Shown: in pieces, positions 47,792-60,329 of the stretch
Layout: each line of letters starts with the position of its first letter
How positions within the stretch are numbered: position 1 is the first letter of the stretch
Source of the DNA: Fomitopsis serialis
Lineage: Eukaryota > Basidiomycota > Agaricomycetes > Polyporales > Fomitopsidaceae
Length of the DNA stretch: 64,000 bases
Assembly: GCF_022376445.1 (NCBI RefSeq)
Contig: NW_025954964.1
Span: 806,001 to 870,000, forward strand
Direction of reading: 5' to 3'
The notes under the pieces: model-generated
The model's input: only the letters and a program-made list of their open reading frames with translations
Database searches by the model: none
Told to the model about the DNA's origin: nothing
Program-made: the position numbers and the translations under genes

Positions 47792-48144
47792 CATATGCTT
47801 GTGGTTCATCTCGGATTGCGATTGGTATTATTGGGTACGAACTCGTGCGGGGGGAAGTGAATCGTCGGAGCGACTCGGATGGTGGTGGCAACATGGCATA
47901 TAGAGTTTTGAAATTTGTACACAGTTATGTTTCTTGGAAGTCACCTTCAAATAATTGCATTCTATACGTGTGGGCAACTCTCTATTCTCATACCTGCTCG
48001 AGTCTGAAGCTCTGAAGTCGCGGTAGCATTGTCAATCTTAATGTGAGGCTGAGTTGAAGCAATGCCGCGGCAACGCGAGGCACGTGATATCGTACTGGCC
48101 TCCAGGTCGTTTGAGGTCGCTTCGAACTGCAGACACTTCAAGCC

Positions 48145-48852
48145 ATGGCTACCCGCAAGGTCGCGGACTCGACGCTCTATCATCTCAGTCCCAAGGGCTT
48201 CTGGAAGAAGTTCAGTACGTGAATCCGCTGAACTGGATCGCGATTCCGTGAGCTGACGGGTCCTGTAGGGGATGCTGTCGTGGTGAATCCCGAGATCTCT
48301 AGCGGTCTCCCTCTGCCCAGCGTGGTTAGATATCCACCTCCTGGTTCGCGACCGGAGAAGTACGCTACCCCTGCTACGAAAGGTGCGCCTCATGTCATCT
48401 CAACGCGTTCCGCAAGTTCAACTGGTCGATCGTCTGGTTAGCGTCGGACCCGGCACAGAACCCGTACTGGAAACGAGATGTCCGCCGAGCCTACCCCCAG
48501 CTGTCAGTCGTGACACAGTCTGAGCTCTCCTCTTTGCTCATTCAACATTCTCAACCGCAAGCGTACGCTTCTTCTATTGCTTACACGAGTTACGCAGGAC
48601 GTACTAATGCGTTGCAGTGTTGCCGCTCCCGCAGAAGGGCAGGAGGGTGAGAAGGCTTCCGTCCCTGCTCAGGCTCCGGAGCCTACAGAGCTATCTGCAG
48701 CCATTGCTACCATCACCGCCTCCAACAAGGTCTACACGGAGGCCAAGCTACCTCCGAGTCTCCCGACCGCGGACAAGCGCTGGAGGCCTGAGCGGACGGA
48801 GGACGCGCCACACGATTCGAGTGCATACTTCCCGATGCTGCTCTTCAAGTAG
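48145..48852 (+). CDS. NADH:ubiquinone oxidoreductase 21.3-kDa-type subunit (NUZM-like)
   Basis: Accessory subunit of mitochondrial complex I. Exons 48145-48214, 48269-48382, 48442-48562 and 48618-48852 give 179 aa with no break. The protein starts MATRKVADSTLYHLSPKGFW and has KKFRDAVVVNPEISSGLPLP and RYPPPGSRPEKYATPATKAS. The recognisable core is DPAQNPYWKRDVRRAYPQLS with VVTQSELSSLLIQHS, which matches the NPYWKRDxRRxYPxLS block I recall from the Neurospora 21.3-kDa subunit. The C-terminal third is Ala/Pro/Glu-rich and ends SSAYFPMLLFK. The family call rests on that motif and overall length. Confidence 0.78.
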
Positions 48853-49145
48853 ACTATCTGCGTAGTAGAATGGAATGCTATGTTTCTGTAGTGAATGGTC
48901 AACTTATATCGAAAGCCATCCCGATCGTAGTTAAGCTCCATACGAACGTTCAACGTTCATGGCTGTTCATGCACATGGCCACAATTGGTGTGAGGCCGAT
49001 GTACGCGCGAAGCCACAGCTTGACTGTGCTCGCTACGCTTCACCCGCCACTGTCCCAGCCAGCCAACACCATATTTCTGTTTCTGCCAGCTTTACTCGGT
49101 CCTGATACAATTCAGGCGAATCTGAGACGTCCTGGCTGCTGTGAC

Positions 49146-50667
49146 ATGTCTACCACCGACGCACCGTCTACGGCGCCACCTACTGCAGCCGCAGGGTCCT
49201 CTGCAGCGGCACAAGCAGCAGCATTCGCAGAAGACCCTCGAGTCCATTTTGACCGTGCATCGGGCACATGGCGCCTTGAGCAAGATGACGGCGCCGAGCT
49301 CGAGTATGATGCGGCGAAGGGTGCATGGGTCCTTTTGGTGCGTGCGCGACTGCGGCTCTCACCACTCTCGAGTGCTGCGGGCGCTGACTATTGACATGAA
49401 CAGCTGGACGAGGACCTAGTGAAAGCCCAGCAGGCGGCGTATTCAGTGGCAGGAGTGGACGAGGAGGTGCGTGTTATCCCGGCTGATAGCACTTCGTCGA
49501 GCTCAGTGTCTGCATGCTCATGGAACGCGCAAGCCTAGACACCCGCCGCCCCCGTGCTGAAGCGCACTAAGAAGCGCAAGGAACCCGAGGACTACACTTC
49601 CAGTACCGTCGGCTCCAGCTCAGGCCCTGCCACCAAACGCGGCAAGAAAGGAGACATGAACGGCCAGACAGAGCGCAAGTCGAAGAACACTGCGGTCTAT
49701 GTTACGGGCCTCCCTCCCGACACAGAAATGGACGAAGTCCATGCACGTTTCTCGAAGTTTGGCCTCATTGAGGAGGACGACGAAGGGGTGCCGAAGCTCA
49801 AGCTCTATGCCCGCGACGACGGGACGTTCAGCGGAGACGCGCTTGTGGTGTACTTCAAGGAGGAGTCGGTCGACCTCGCGGTCAGCCTGCTGGACGATGA
49901 CGAGCTAAGGATCGGGGACTCGAACACACGAATGAGGGTCCAGCGTGCCGAATTCTCCCACAAGCATGAAGGAGAGGCGAAGAATGGCGAAGCGAAGCCA
50001 CGGAAGACGATGTCAGATAAGAAGAAGGCGACGAGGCGCATTGGAAAGATGCAAAAGTGAGTGTCCTTAGCATCGGTCATGCGGCGCATTGGGAACTCAA
50101 TCCATGACAAGGAAATTGGGCGAATGGGACGACGAAGATGGCTTCGGGCCATCAATGACGGAGGAAGACAAAGCACCACTTGTCAACAAAAGCAGGGTGG
50201 TTGTGCTCAAGCATATGTTCACGCTCAAGGAGCTCGAGGAGGATGCATCGTTGCTACTCGACCTCAAGGATGATGTCCGAGAAGAGTGTTCAGGTCTCGG
50301 AGAAGTCACTAATGTTGTCCTCTATGATGTGCGTGCATTCACTCGATGATGATATTGCCGAACTAATTTGGATCCGCGAGCGCAGAAAGAGCCAGAGGGT
50401 ATCATGTCGGTCAAGTTCCGCGACCCACTCAGCGCACAAGCCTGCATAATCGTAAGTTTCTCTTACGTGCAGTTCGACGTCATACTCACAACCATGCAGA
50501 AAATGAATGGCCGGTTCTTTGCAGGAAGACGAATCGAAGCGTCGTTGTACGCCGGTAAACAGCGCTTCAAACGAACAGTGGATGACACATTGGAGGACGG
50601 CGGAGACGAGGGCGAGAAGAAGCGATTGGACGACTTCGCCCAGTGGCTCATGACCGAGGGAGATTGA
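49146..50667 (+). CDS. Tat-SF1/CUS2-like U2 snRNP splicing factor, two RRMs
   Basis: Nuclear factor that binds U2 snRNP and SF3B1 early in spliceosome assembly. Exons 49146-49337, 49404-49466, 49539-50056, 50112-50328, 50386-50451 and 50500-50667 encode 407 aa, all in phase. The N-terminus has a short aromatic module (VHFDRASGTWRLEQDDGAEL, EYDAAKGAWVLL). RRM1 starts KNTAVYVTGLPPDTEMDEVH and contains GDALVVYFKEESVDLAVSLL. A basic linker (KKKATRRIGKMQKKLGEWDD) precedes RRM2: SRVVVLKHMFTLKELEEDAS, then GIMSVKFRDPLSAQACI and MNGRFFAGRRIEASLYAGKQ, with the U2AF-homology-type R-x-F variant region. It ends DFAQWLMTEGD. This order and size match the fungal CUS2/HTATSF1 family. Confidence 0.92.
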
Positions 50668-50849
50668 CGACCCAGCACACGACGATTCCTTTCTGTAGTC
50701 CCCAATCTATGACGCATTGTATGGTATAGTCCAGATGTTCTAATATACAAACAAACATGAAGATTCCGTGCATGTGAAAGCGAGCAACGTGTAGGGTCAA
50801 AGGTCAAAGCGATGCGAGCATGAGCAATACCATATAGCCTCTGCAAGGA

Positions 50850-53800
50850 CTACCAACAATCGAAGAACGGTTTTGTGTTGACCGTCTCCAGTCGCTGGGT
50901 TTTCGTCAGTTGAGATTCTTCGAGACAGGAAGGTTGAACTTACCTCAGAAATGACTGTACGTGGTTTCGGACTCTCAGCAGAATCTATCCAGTCCAAGCT
51001 TGGTCGCTCTGGTGCCGGTCCACCCATGCTAGGCCACCGGCTATGTCGAGCGCCTGGTGAGATGTCGAGCTGCGGCAACGATTTTGACATTGCGACCAAG
51101 TCCTCCTCTGTCATGGATGCGCTGAGTGCGTCCTCCGGGACAGCTGGAAGTCGCTCTGATGGTGCTGAAGGTGACAACGCATCGGCTCCTGCCTCCTCCG
51201 CCTCCGTATTTGACGGCCGCGTCGGCACGGAGCTTGCCATCTCTCCAACATCAACTTCCACGTCCTCGTCTAGCGCCTCATCCTCGACACCGATCCGCTT
51301 CAACCCAGCCTCAACCTCGTCTAGCCGCTCCATATGCTCCAGCACCGTCACACCCGTCGTCGCGGATGCACGCGTGTAAACTTCTTCGCGAACGGTACGG
51401 GGCGCGAGACACCAGAGTTCTCGGACGAGACACGGCGCATCGGCGGCGGGAAGTCAGAGGAGCTATGGCTGCGTGCGTGCTTCTGGACAGGCATCGTGAT
51501 GACGGACGCGTGAGGCGACTGCGGCGGTAGATGTGGTGACGGTAAGGCCACGTTGGCGAGATCAGGGAGCATCTCGTCCGTCACCTCGAGTTCGTCGTCC
51601 CAGACCAGGACTTTCTGCCGACGTGTCAGTTCGAGCGGTCCTACATAAGTGTCAGCTAATGTCGGTTTACTAAGGTATGCATGTCAATCACCTTCGTCCT
51701 GTCAAGTCGCATCAGTACCGACACAGGAGGGCAAGCCGGGAGGCAAACTGACCGCATGTCTCAGAGCCTGAACGATGTTCCAAGCCTGCCCCTTCACCAC
51801 AGCAAGTTGCCGCTGCGCAGGTGTTCAGTATACAGATGGATACAGAACTACAAGGAGACACGGACGTTGAACATTTTGGGGTGGAAGTCAGGATCCACAG
51901 CGAACAGCTTCCGCAGCTGATAGGTCGTTTCTGCCCACCACGCCTTCGATGTCAACAATGGCAAGAAGTGGTCCCTTGTCTCTTGACTGAACGGCCGGCC
52001 AATGATACTGACAGGGAGGTACAACCACCCATACGTGTACGAGCGCCAGCCTCTCGGATGTTCATGCGGGAACGATAGCGAGTTGTCAATGGCAGCGATG
52101 TGTATATGCGGCTGCCGCACGTACGGTTGCCCATTCGTCGATGTTGCTCGCGAGTATGCAGGCGGGGCGCCGGACACATCTGCGGTGTGCTTCGCCCGGA
52201 CTCTGTCCGCCGGAGCTCCGCCATTTGGGGCATTCTAGGTTTCGGGAGGGCGCGACATCGACCAGGGACTTTCCCTGTTCGCCATCGCAATACTTGATCA
52301 TGTAGTTGTCCGCGCCGCGGTCGGTGTTGAGCATAAGATAATCTGCAGATTCGCTCAGTCTAGGTGTCAACTGACAAGTGACACGCTTGCGGGCTTACCC
52401 AAAATGACGAGCCTGGATGATGCATGACACGTCAGCAGTCGCGACTTTCTGTAAGCAACAGCTACTCACTTCTCAAGTTCTTCTCGGAAGCTGTCTTGCA
52501 ATGCTGGCGTCCAATGGAAAGGCTCATTTGTCCGGCTCTCAGACACATCGAAGAGATACCGCTCGTCTTCACGGTCGTCTTCGTCAAATATATGCTCCTC
52601 GTCTCCTGTTCTACCGCAGACAATCTTCACTGTTAACATAAGCTTCTTTGACCAGCTCCCTTTCCGATGGTTTGAGTCGTCGAATGTGTCAGAGATGGCC
52701 CGGCCCGGCCAAGGGTGTCTCCGAAGGAACTCGGATGCATCTGAGAGGCATGTTATATGAGGAGCCACATATGTATGCGATGATTTACCTGTGAACCCGT
52801 TAAGGAAATATTGCATGCTACCGATCTTCTCTGGTAATGGTTTGCCCTTCTTCGCTGCTTGCCGATCTAGCCAGTCATAGAAGAAAGCCTGAACAGAGAA
52901 TGAGCGAGATCCCGGCTACGACAAGCCTGTGGCACATACTGGGCTTGACAAAGAGACGAGCTGTGTTCTGGGTACAATGTTCAAGTTCAACCTCTCGTCT
53001 AGAAGTGATGCAGCGGCCTCGGAGATGTAGCTGCGAGATAGATTAGGCCACACCTTCTCGTTTACATAAGATAAAGCGAGGTACCTCAGATTGGGAATGA
53101 GACATGCACGACCAAATGGTATGATCCACTTGAACTGTCTATGAAGCCATTTGGTGGTCTATTCGATCATGTCAGTCAACTGACGGGCCCGGGAGAACCA
53201 CTCCCACCTTCGGGTTAAGACGTCCATATGGTTCCTCGTCTTTCGGTTTGAAAACGCTACATCCTCGTGAGCTCGCGTATCCAATATAGCACTCTGGATA
53301 AGCTCACGCAACCGTCTGAACCTTGCCATCTACCTTCGCTCGCGCAAAATATGAACCCGAGGAGCCCTTCGTGATCATCTTGGGGTGAATGCCATCTGCA
53401 ATGGCGTCCTTCACTGTTTGGACGAGTCTTGTATCGTCAGTCAACCGTCAAAGTGGTCGAGGCTCGAACCATCTCACCTGTCGAAGTCTCCCTTCGTCAT
53501 GGGTGGGTTATGATCCAGCGTCTTCACCTGGGAGTAGCAAGACCGTCAGCAGCCTCGTACAGCTACCCGAGACAAAGAGCGCACTCACAGGTCCAGTATT
53601 GACGTTGTATGCAACGACAGCGGGCTCGAATGCGCTGTGGAAGATCTCTTTCCGCGAATTGTCCTCGACCTTCTTCCTGCGCTTGACTTTCTGTGCAATC
53701 GACTCCGTCCATCTAATAGGCATTTCAGCGTGTGTTCATCCATAAGGTAATATGGTAGTATGAACCTCTTGAACGCAGTGTCGAGCTTGCTGAGGTCTAT

Positions 53801-53923
53801 GTGTCCTGGCCGACGCTGCCGTGGCGAGGGCCGCGGGGCGGGGGAGAGGCCCTCTACGACATCTGCCTCTTCCTCGTCCTCAGCACCTTGGGAGAGTGGT
53901 TGATACTCCGAGCGGTTGGGCAT
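50850..53923 (-). CDS. Type II phosphatidylinositol 4-kinase (LSB6-like)
   Basis: Makes PI4P on endosomal and vacuolar membranes. Minus strand with many short introns; first exon 53766-53923, last exon 50850-50894. N-terminus: MPNRSEYQPLSQGAEDEEEA, then RRPGHIDLSKLDTAFKR. Kinase motifs: KMITKGSSGSYFARAK, VFKPKDEEPYGRLNPK with the ATP-binding Lys, LVILDYLMLNTDRGADNYMI with the catalytic RGADN, and IHIAAIDNSLSFPHEHPRGW with the metal-binding D. KAWWAETTYQLRKLFAVDPD and RQLAVVKGQAWNIVQALRHA follow, then a Ser-rich tail and RLETVNTKPFFDCW at the end. Micro-exons of 7 nt (gacgaag, near 51720) and 14 nt (near 52400) are required. Three one-base losses are inferred near 51365, 52178 and 52250, all in the less conserved second half. 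Confidence 0.9.
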
Positions 53924-54262
53924 GGCCGACTAATGGACAATGTAAGTATTGAGCTAATGCGTGCAGGGGACAGAGTACACAGCAACCTTGCGCAGTGGCG
54001 CTTGCTCATGGGCGTCGGGATACACGTTGTCTGGATATGGCAAGTTACGTACCGGGCGCTTGGTACGCGTCGATTCTTCCAAGTGTTTGCAAGCCACACA
54101 CTTCAAGCAAGCCCCGACACGTAGTACCACTAACTAGATGTGGGGATGTTGACTCGACTGATATAAACCCTTTAGTCCAATTGTTCCGTAATACTGGAAG
54201 GGGAACGCAATACAGCGTTTAACGTTTTATGTAGTATCTTTGGACTGGTACTACACATCATC
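53924..54262. promoter_or_regulatory. Divergent promoter region (PI4K / family copy 1)
   Basis: 339 bp between divergent genes. TATAAA at about 54162-54167 is about 100 bp before ATG 54263 of copy 1. Confidence 0.5.
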
Positions 54263-55170
54263 ATGCCTGCGGTACGGAATGAACAGCGCCAAGACCTCGA
54301 CCTGGCCTCCTCGGGATCCCGGTCTGCGACGCGTCGAGAGTCTGAAGCCCCGAGCACGAAATCCTGTCCGATCAATTGATCAAATATGGTTGTCTGTGGG
54401 AGGAGCAAGCGCACAACCTTCGCGTCAAAGAGAAGACCGAAGAGGGGCTCACCTCGGCCTACACGCGTGCCATAGAACGTTGGATCAATGATCCTGAGTT
54501 TTCGCGGTGGCGGGAACCTGCGAACTACCTCGAGGGAAAAGAGGGTTTCATTGAATGGATAGAGGAGGTTATCGAGAGGTACACCAAAGCAGAGATGTCG
54601 ATCGAAGAGTGAGTTCGTCATAGACACGACTCAGTGTATTGAATTGATCACTAAAGAATGTTTGCTGTAGTCACTGGATCGTCTCAATTGCCGCTCACAG
54701 CGGTTACAATCTCATCTACTGCAACGAACCGTGTCTACAGGACCTTAAGGTAATTGGTAAACTGAAACCCAATATCAGCAAGAACTGTGCGTGTTTCCTG
54801 TGAGTCCGAGTCTTCGCCGCATTACTGACTGACCTGTCCAGCGCCGATTGTGCTCAGAACTATCAAGACTCCGAGGCGGATTTCTTCAATCACCCTGCTT
54901 ATCGTAGACAGAGACGCGCCGCTGCCACACAACTGTTGTTGCTCGCGAATATTGGCGAAGGTACTACTCTGGTCGGAGCCTCCTTCGAATAGCGGATCCC
55001 CAGAATGCGTCGGGCACGTACCTGCCTCATCCATGGCGTCATGACTACGATTGACGGTGTCGAGTACTTGTCAAGTATTCGACTGCCGAGGATCCGGGTT
55101 GTGAATGGGCCAAGAAGGTGACGCTGTCTGAAGATGATTTCCGGGAAATTTGGACGCTCGGGTGGAGTGA
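54263..55170 (+). pseudogene. Unknown paralogue family, copy 1 (broken)
   Basis: Same family and intron positions as the genes at 57605-58544 and 59151-60110. It begins MPAVRNEQRQDLDL. After a one-base loss near 54360 it reads DQLIKYGCLWEEQAHNLRVK, TSAYTRAIERWINDPEFSRW and FIEWIEEVIERYTKAEMSIE. Exon 2 has HWIVSIAAHSGYNLIYCNEP; exon 3 has ADCAQNYQDSEADFFNHPA and IGEGTTLVGASFE. A TAG then replaces the Tyr codon found in copy 2, although RRARTCLIHGVMTTIDGVEY continues in the same frame. Further one-base losses near 55070 and 55153 precede KKVTLSEDDFREIW. The in-frame nonsense codon cannot be explained by the indel pattern alone, so this copy may be a pseudogene. Function unknown. Confidence 0.7.
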
Positions 55171-57604
55171 CAGACGGTGTTATTTTGCTTCCGGTTCGGA
55201 GCTGTCTGCGTGTACTATTCCTCGATTATGCCATAGAACTAGCTGGCTCCGTCCCTTGTACTCAATTTAAACTGTGACAGCTTGTGTGCCATGCTGTATT
55301 CCCAGCTTCACGCGCATTCCTTACGAAGCTTGAAGCTGAAGCCCGGACTAGTACCCAGTCAACGATCATCGGATTTCTTACACTGAGCCATTGATCCACG
55401 TCGCCTGCTGCCCACACATCTCGAGTCCTCTGGAGAAGTTCTCGACACATAGATGGATAATACAGCTCGTAGCTCATGACTTGGACAACATACAAAGCAT
55501 TTCGAAAACAGATATGTAGCAGTACATAGAAACGGAAAGCGTGGTAGAGCGATAAAACTGGTATCAGTCCCTGGTACACCAGCGACACGGGGCCTGTGCA
55601 TGTTGTGTTGAGGAACGTTAACGCCAGGACAGACCCACTTGCGTGCAGCTGTCAACGGCGCAGTTAGTATTATCGACTATGCTGCGTCGTTCGATCACTC
55701 ACTAGGCTATCCTACCAACTCCAATTGGATCCAGGGATGCGGCACGGAGGGGATGTTATTTGGTATGAGATTCGTCGGAGTGGTCCCAACAGATGAGGAG
55801 CAAATTGACCCCCAAGCCGCAGTAGATCAGTCGCGATCATCGTCTGATCTTGGATGCGGAACATCTCGATGGCTGTGACAGCTGTGAGAAGATACCAAGG
55901 GCTCAATTGAGCGCAAATCACACATGTCCAGGAAGCCCGAGACCGGTGATGTGAGGGTGATTGTACACGGAGTATTGGACATGAATGTACCGCCCGTGTC
56001 AGCTGCTTTTAATCTCGCATAATGGTCCCTGCCACAACGAAATGTTATACATCCGGTGATGAAAATGACACGTTGGGCTACCGCGGTGGACCCCCCATCC
56101 GTCCGGGGGCGGTTCTTGCATGATCCTAGTCCGCAATCAAAAGTAATGCCCCAATGATCCACAGGGGCGAGTACAAGGAAAGCCGCAGGTGGCAATGCTA
56201 AGGAGTGAACATAACTTCAGAGGGTTGCATCTACAATGTTAGCACATAGTACTCACCCATGGGCACAGGTTGGACGTTTGGGCCAGGTCCGCCGGGAGGT
56301 GGAGGCATTTTGTCAGATCAATTTGGTCGCGGGTGCAAAAGACGGCGGGAGCAAGAGGCCCTTCGTTTCCCTTCCCATATTATATGACTTCCAGCAACAG
56401 GCACTATCCACCTAATGCCTGCCGGCTACGACGACAAAGCCTGACTTCTTCGGTCGACTTCTAGTGGTATTTGGTTCCATACCTGTGTAACACCTTCTAG
56501 CCTGTCAGCACGCGAGCCGCCTTGTGAGCCAGTGTGCTGTGCGGGTCCTGGGGGCGATGCCGGTGTAGCAACACCTGACAATGCAAGCTGTAAATCGCCA
56601 TGCGGTGTACTCACTAACAATCAGAATCCGTTATCGGCATACATCCCGTCGTAGCGATCACGGACCTCCTTCGACTGAGCCGCTATCCCCTTTCCTCGGG
56701 CGTGTCTCAAAATATGCATGTAACAGCGAAGCCTATGACCGCTTGGCTTACTGAAAGAAATGATTATTAGGCCGTGTGGCCAGGACTAGGACCAAACCTT
56801 TCCGCAGAACGAGGCAGAGAATACTACTTATCGAATAGAAGTGTGCGCAGTATCGGTGATTCGTGACACTGAAACCTGGTGGTTCAGTCAAGTGCATCCC
56901 GCATGGCGCATGTAGACTTCTGGCCGAGATCATAGAACAAGAACAATAAAGGCTTGGCAAGGCTGTTGCTCGTGAGTTTGCGCGCCCAATTTAGGTCTCC
57001 TAGTCTTTCGAACGTTCCCTTGTGCCGATGCAAGCCCTCGCCAATGCATGAGCACGAGATGGAAGATCAGATCAGGCAGGCTCACCAAGGCTGGTAGGTA
57101 TTGCGATGCATGGTGGGATCGTCTTGAACAAGCTTGAACGTTCAAACGTTCAAGTTCAATACTACAACGCGTCTGCCTACCATGGCGCTGAGCCAATCTC
57201 GTGTACGTGAGTGCCATGGGTGACAATGACAGGTTCCTATGTCGAACGCCATTGGCATCCTCGCTGGTGTTGTGAACGTATCGGTAACAATAATGGTACC
57301 TACATGCGTATGTTGTGCGTCTGTACCCTGCTCACGGCGTTACCGTTACGCGCTTTCGGTACCGTGAAGGCATCAGCGCTTATGGGCGCGCCGGCCCGAG
57401 ATAACCAAGAAGTAACTTAGGTGTCATGTGACATGGATATCTACGCGTTATCTACGCCATATATAAAGGTTGCGCTCGTCGCTCGATCAGCACTGCAGTT
57501 CCCCTCCACACTCAGTACTCAGCGCTAACCACCAATTCACGCGTCGCTTCCCGCGTTCACAACGTATCCAATACCTTTTCATTGTCTTCACCATTGCTCA
57601 CATC
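55171..57604. other. 2.4-kb region with possible membrane-protein remnants
   Basis: A minus-strand stretch at about 55262-55620 reads like part of a multi-pass membrane protein (VSLVYQGLIPVLSLYHAFRF, YVLLHICFRNALYVVQVM), and 55750-55920 contains YLLTAVTAIEMFRIQDQTM in another frame. I could not join them into a gene. The rest shows nothing until a TATATAAA at 57460-57467, the promoter of family copy 2. Confidence 0.3.
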
Positions 57605-58544
57605 ATGCCTGCGTCGCGTCAAGCATCTCATCGAGTGTCTAAACCCCCAACGCGCCCTGCGCCTCTCACCGCGCGATCCTCCGTATCTCGCGCCATGGCG
57701 CGTCAAGCATCGCAGGCTGAGCAGGAGAAACGACTGTCTGACCAACTCGTCAAATATGGGTGCCTCTGGGAAGAGCACGCCCATTATGTCCGTCTCAGAG
57801 AGAAGACGCCGGAGGGGTTCGCTTCGTCTTACACACGGGCTCTGGATCGTTGGGTCACGGACCCAGAGTTCTCGCGGTGGCGTCGTATGAAGAACTATGC
57901 TGAAGAAAAGAACGGCTGCATCGATTGGATAGAGGGGGTGATCAGATCACACTGCAAACCGGACTCGGAGATGACGACTGAAGAGTGAGTTGTATTTGAT
58001 GCACTCAGTCAGTCTTCGTCATTCAATGCTCATATCACTCGCTACAGTCATTGGATCGTCACGTTTGCCGCCTTCGGCGCGTCAGACCTGTTGAACTGCA
58101 ATGAGCCGTGCATGAGGGACCCGGACGTGAGGGGCAGGCTGAAGCCCGTCATCAACCAGAAGCTGTACGTATCCCAAGTCGGCCCTCCTGCGCGCATTGC
58201 TCACAAGCGTGTACAGCGTTGATTGTGCCCAGGCTTACCAGGACTCCGAGTCCGATTTCCTCAACCATCCAGCTCGTCCCAGGTCAAGGGACACCGCTTC
58301 AAAGCCAAAGCTGCTCCCGAACATCGCTGACGGTTCCTTGCTCGGAACCACATTCGAGTACAAGACGCCCACAATGCCCCGCGCCCGCACCTGCATGGTC
58401 ACCAGCGTGTTGACCTCGCTAGACGACGGTGTTGAGTATATTATCAAGCATCTAACCGCGAAGGATCCGGATGGTGAACGGGCGAGGAAGGTGACACTAT
58501 CTGAGGACAAGTTCCGGGAGATCTACGCTGCTCGGGTCGAGTGA
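57605..58544 (+). CDS. Unknown paralogue family, copy 2 (intact)
   Basis: Exons 57605-57984, 58048-58164 and 58217-58544 give 274 aa, all in phase. A basic Ser/Pro-rich head (MPASRQASHRVSKPPTRPAP) leads into the family N-domain: SDQLVKYGCLWEEHAHYVRL, EGFASSYTRALDRWVTDPEF and SRWRRMKNYAEEKNGCIDWI, probably helical. Exon 2 contributes HWIVTFAAFGASDLLNCNEP. Exon 3 has VDCAQAYQDSESDFLNHPA, a linker, then a compact C-domain: LLGTTFEYKTPTMPRARTCM, VTSVLTSLDDGVEYIIKHLT and KVTLSEDKFREIYAARVE. The C-domain looks like a small beta barrel of Tudor/SH3 type, but this is only a guess from its beta pattern. A TATA box lies about 140 bp upstream. I know no characterised relative. Confidence 0.82.
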
Positions 58545-59150
58545 TGGACAATTAGATCTTGGTCTGCGCTTACTGTCTGTAATGTTTCTACGTTTTGCTG
58601 TCGTGCTATCCTGCTATGATCCCTTGTACTCAACGTCCACCACTGACACGTTGTATTATTTCCTCCATAATTCCGATGATCATCGTCTGGGCTGTAGATC
58701 GCGACGCCCCCATATCTCAGAGAATACTGGCATTGCCTTGCCAATATCTTGTATACATGAGAATTAGCTGCGTATTACAGCCACGTAATCCGCGCGCAAT
58801 CCTCAGCATTCGTCATCCAGCCACGCGCGATCTGGCCGTGTGTCTGGCCGGTAAGTCTTCATTGACCCTATCCGGAATCCGGACTCTACAGAAGTCCGGT
58901 ATTTGGTCCCAGGGATATCTACAGCACCGGCGGCACCGTACGTCACGGCACGCATTCATGCTGCGTAAGACGGGTGTATTGCGCTTTACACTATGCACAA
59001 CCCACCAACCATTTCGACACTTTACAAGTCGGCCGAGTGTGGCGCACACGCATTAATACATACTCGATCGGAAGACGTGAATGCGACGTGTGGGTTGGGT
59101 TGAATGGCAAGAACCGCTACCAAGGTGCTTTACCCTACATAACACGGTAT
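58545..59150. other. Convergent spacer between family copies 2 and 3
   Basis: 606 bp, no gene recognised. Confidence 0.5.
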
Positions 59151-60110
59151 TCATTCCTCTAGGCGTGCGTCCCAAATCTGCTCGAAGTCGTCGTCGCTCA
59201 TCGTCTGATTCTTGTCATTCGCGCCTGACATTGCGGTATCATCGTCATACTGGACGGTGTACTCGACGCCAGGCAGCGTCGAAGAGTAGCCGGTAACGGT
59301 ACACGTCCGCGGGTGCTGAGTCTTCGGGTCCTTGTAGGTGTAGGTGGTCCCGACCAGGGCGGCACTTGCACCGATGATCGACTTTAGCTCCACATCCGGC
59401 CCACTGCGTGTTGGCTGAAGAGGGCGGGCAGGATGGGAGTGAAAGTCATGCTCGGAATTCTGGTGTTTGAGGGCGTGATCACTCATGTACGTTCATGAGG
59501 AATAGCGCAGACGGTGATGAGGGGGATGCACGTACATTGTCTTATTGACTATAGAGGAACATGTAACATTGTCAATGCCACCCTCGACTGTCGGTTTATA
59601 CTCGTTGCAGGATACGTAGATAGATGCCCCCCACGCAGCGAAACCAGCCAGACAATGTCTAACGGTGCAATCAGACCGTTAAATTTGTGATGCCTGCAAC
59701 ACAAAACCGCAATGTACGCACTCTTCGATAGTCATTACGTCGATTGGCTTGCCTGCGGTATTAATCACACCGTCGATCCAATGCAGCCATTCTTCCCTGC
59801 CTGCCGGGTATGTCCTGGGGCCCAGCCACTGTGAATACTGCGGGTCGGAGATCCAGCGAGCGAGGGCTCTGTCGTAGATCCCTTTGAAGCCTGCGGGGGT
59901 CTTCAAGCCCTTGACACGGATGTGATGCGCATGATCCTCCCACAGGCAGCCGTACTTGATCAATACGTCCGCGATGTACTTCTCTTGCGCAGATGGGGAA
60001 GCTTGACGAGTCGTAGGGTCTGACTTTGCGATTGAAAATTTTGGAACGTCGAAGGGTGGGGGAGAGGCAGGTGGAGGCGTCCTGTACGAGCTCGCTTGGA
60101 TTGCGGGCAT
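59151..60110 (-). CDS. Unknown paralogue family, copy 3 (intact, opposite strand)
   Basis: Exons 59722-60110, 59536-59658 and 59151-59481 encode 280 aa with the same two phase-2 introns as copy 2. The start MPAIQASSYRTPPPASPPPF was chosen because all copies begin MPA; the frame is open upstream to 60221. N-domain: ADVLIKYGCLWEDHAHHIRV, GFKGIYDRALARWISDPQYS and EEWLHWIDGVINTAGKPIDV. Exon 2: EHCLAGFAAWGASIYVSCNE. Exon 3: SEHDFHSHPARP, ALVGTTYTYKDPKTQHPRTC, TVTGYSSTLPGVEYTVQYDD and MSDDDFEQIWDARLEE. It is more diverged than copies 1 and 2. Function is unknown. Confidence 0.8.
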
Positions 60111-60329
60111 ACTGGCGGGGAGTGGAAGGGAATGAAGCGGGATGGCAGTAGAGAGGTCCTTAAGTGGTTCACCGGCGGGACACAGGGGAGTGGAGCGGAA
60201 GTGGCGGGGGTTCACCGGCACCTCCGAGCCTTCTGACTCGCCCTTCAGTTGACGCGACCCCGTGATACTGCTGTTTATAGGAGACGTCCATTAGCCATCG
60301 CACATGTACAGTACTTCCCGTCAGTCATC

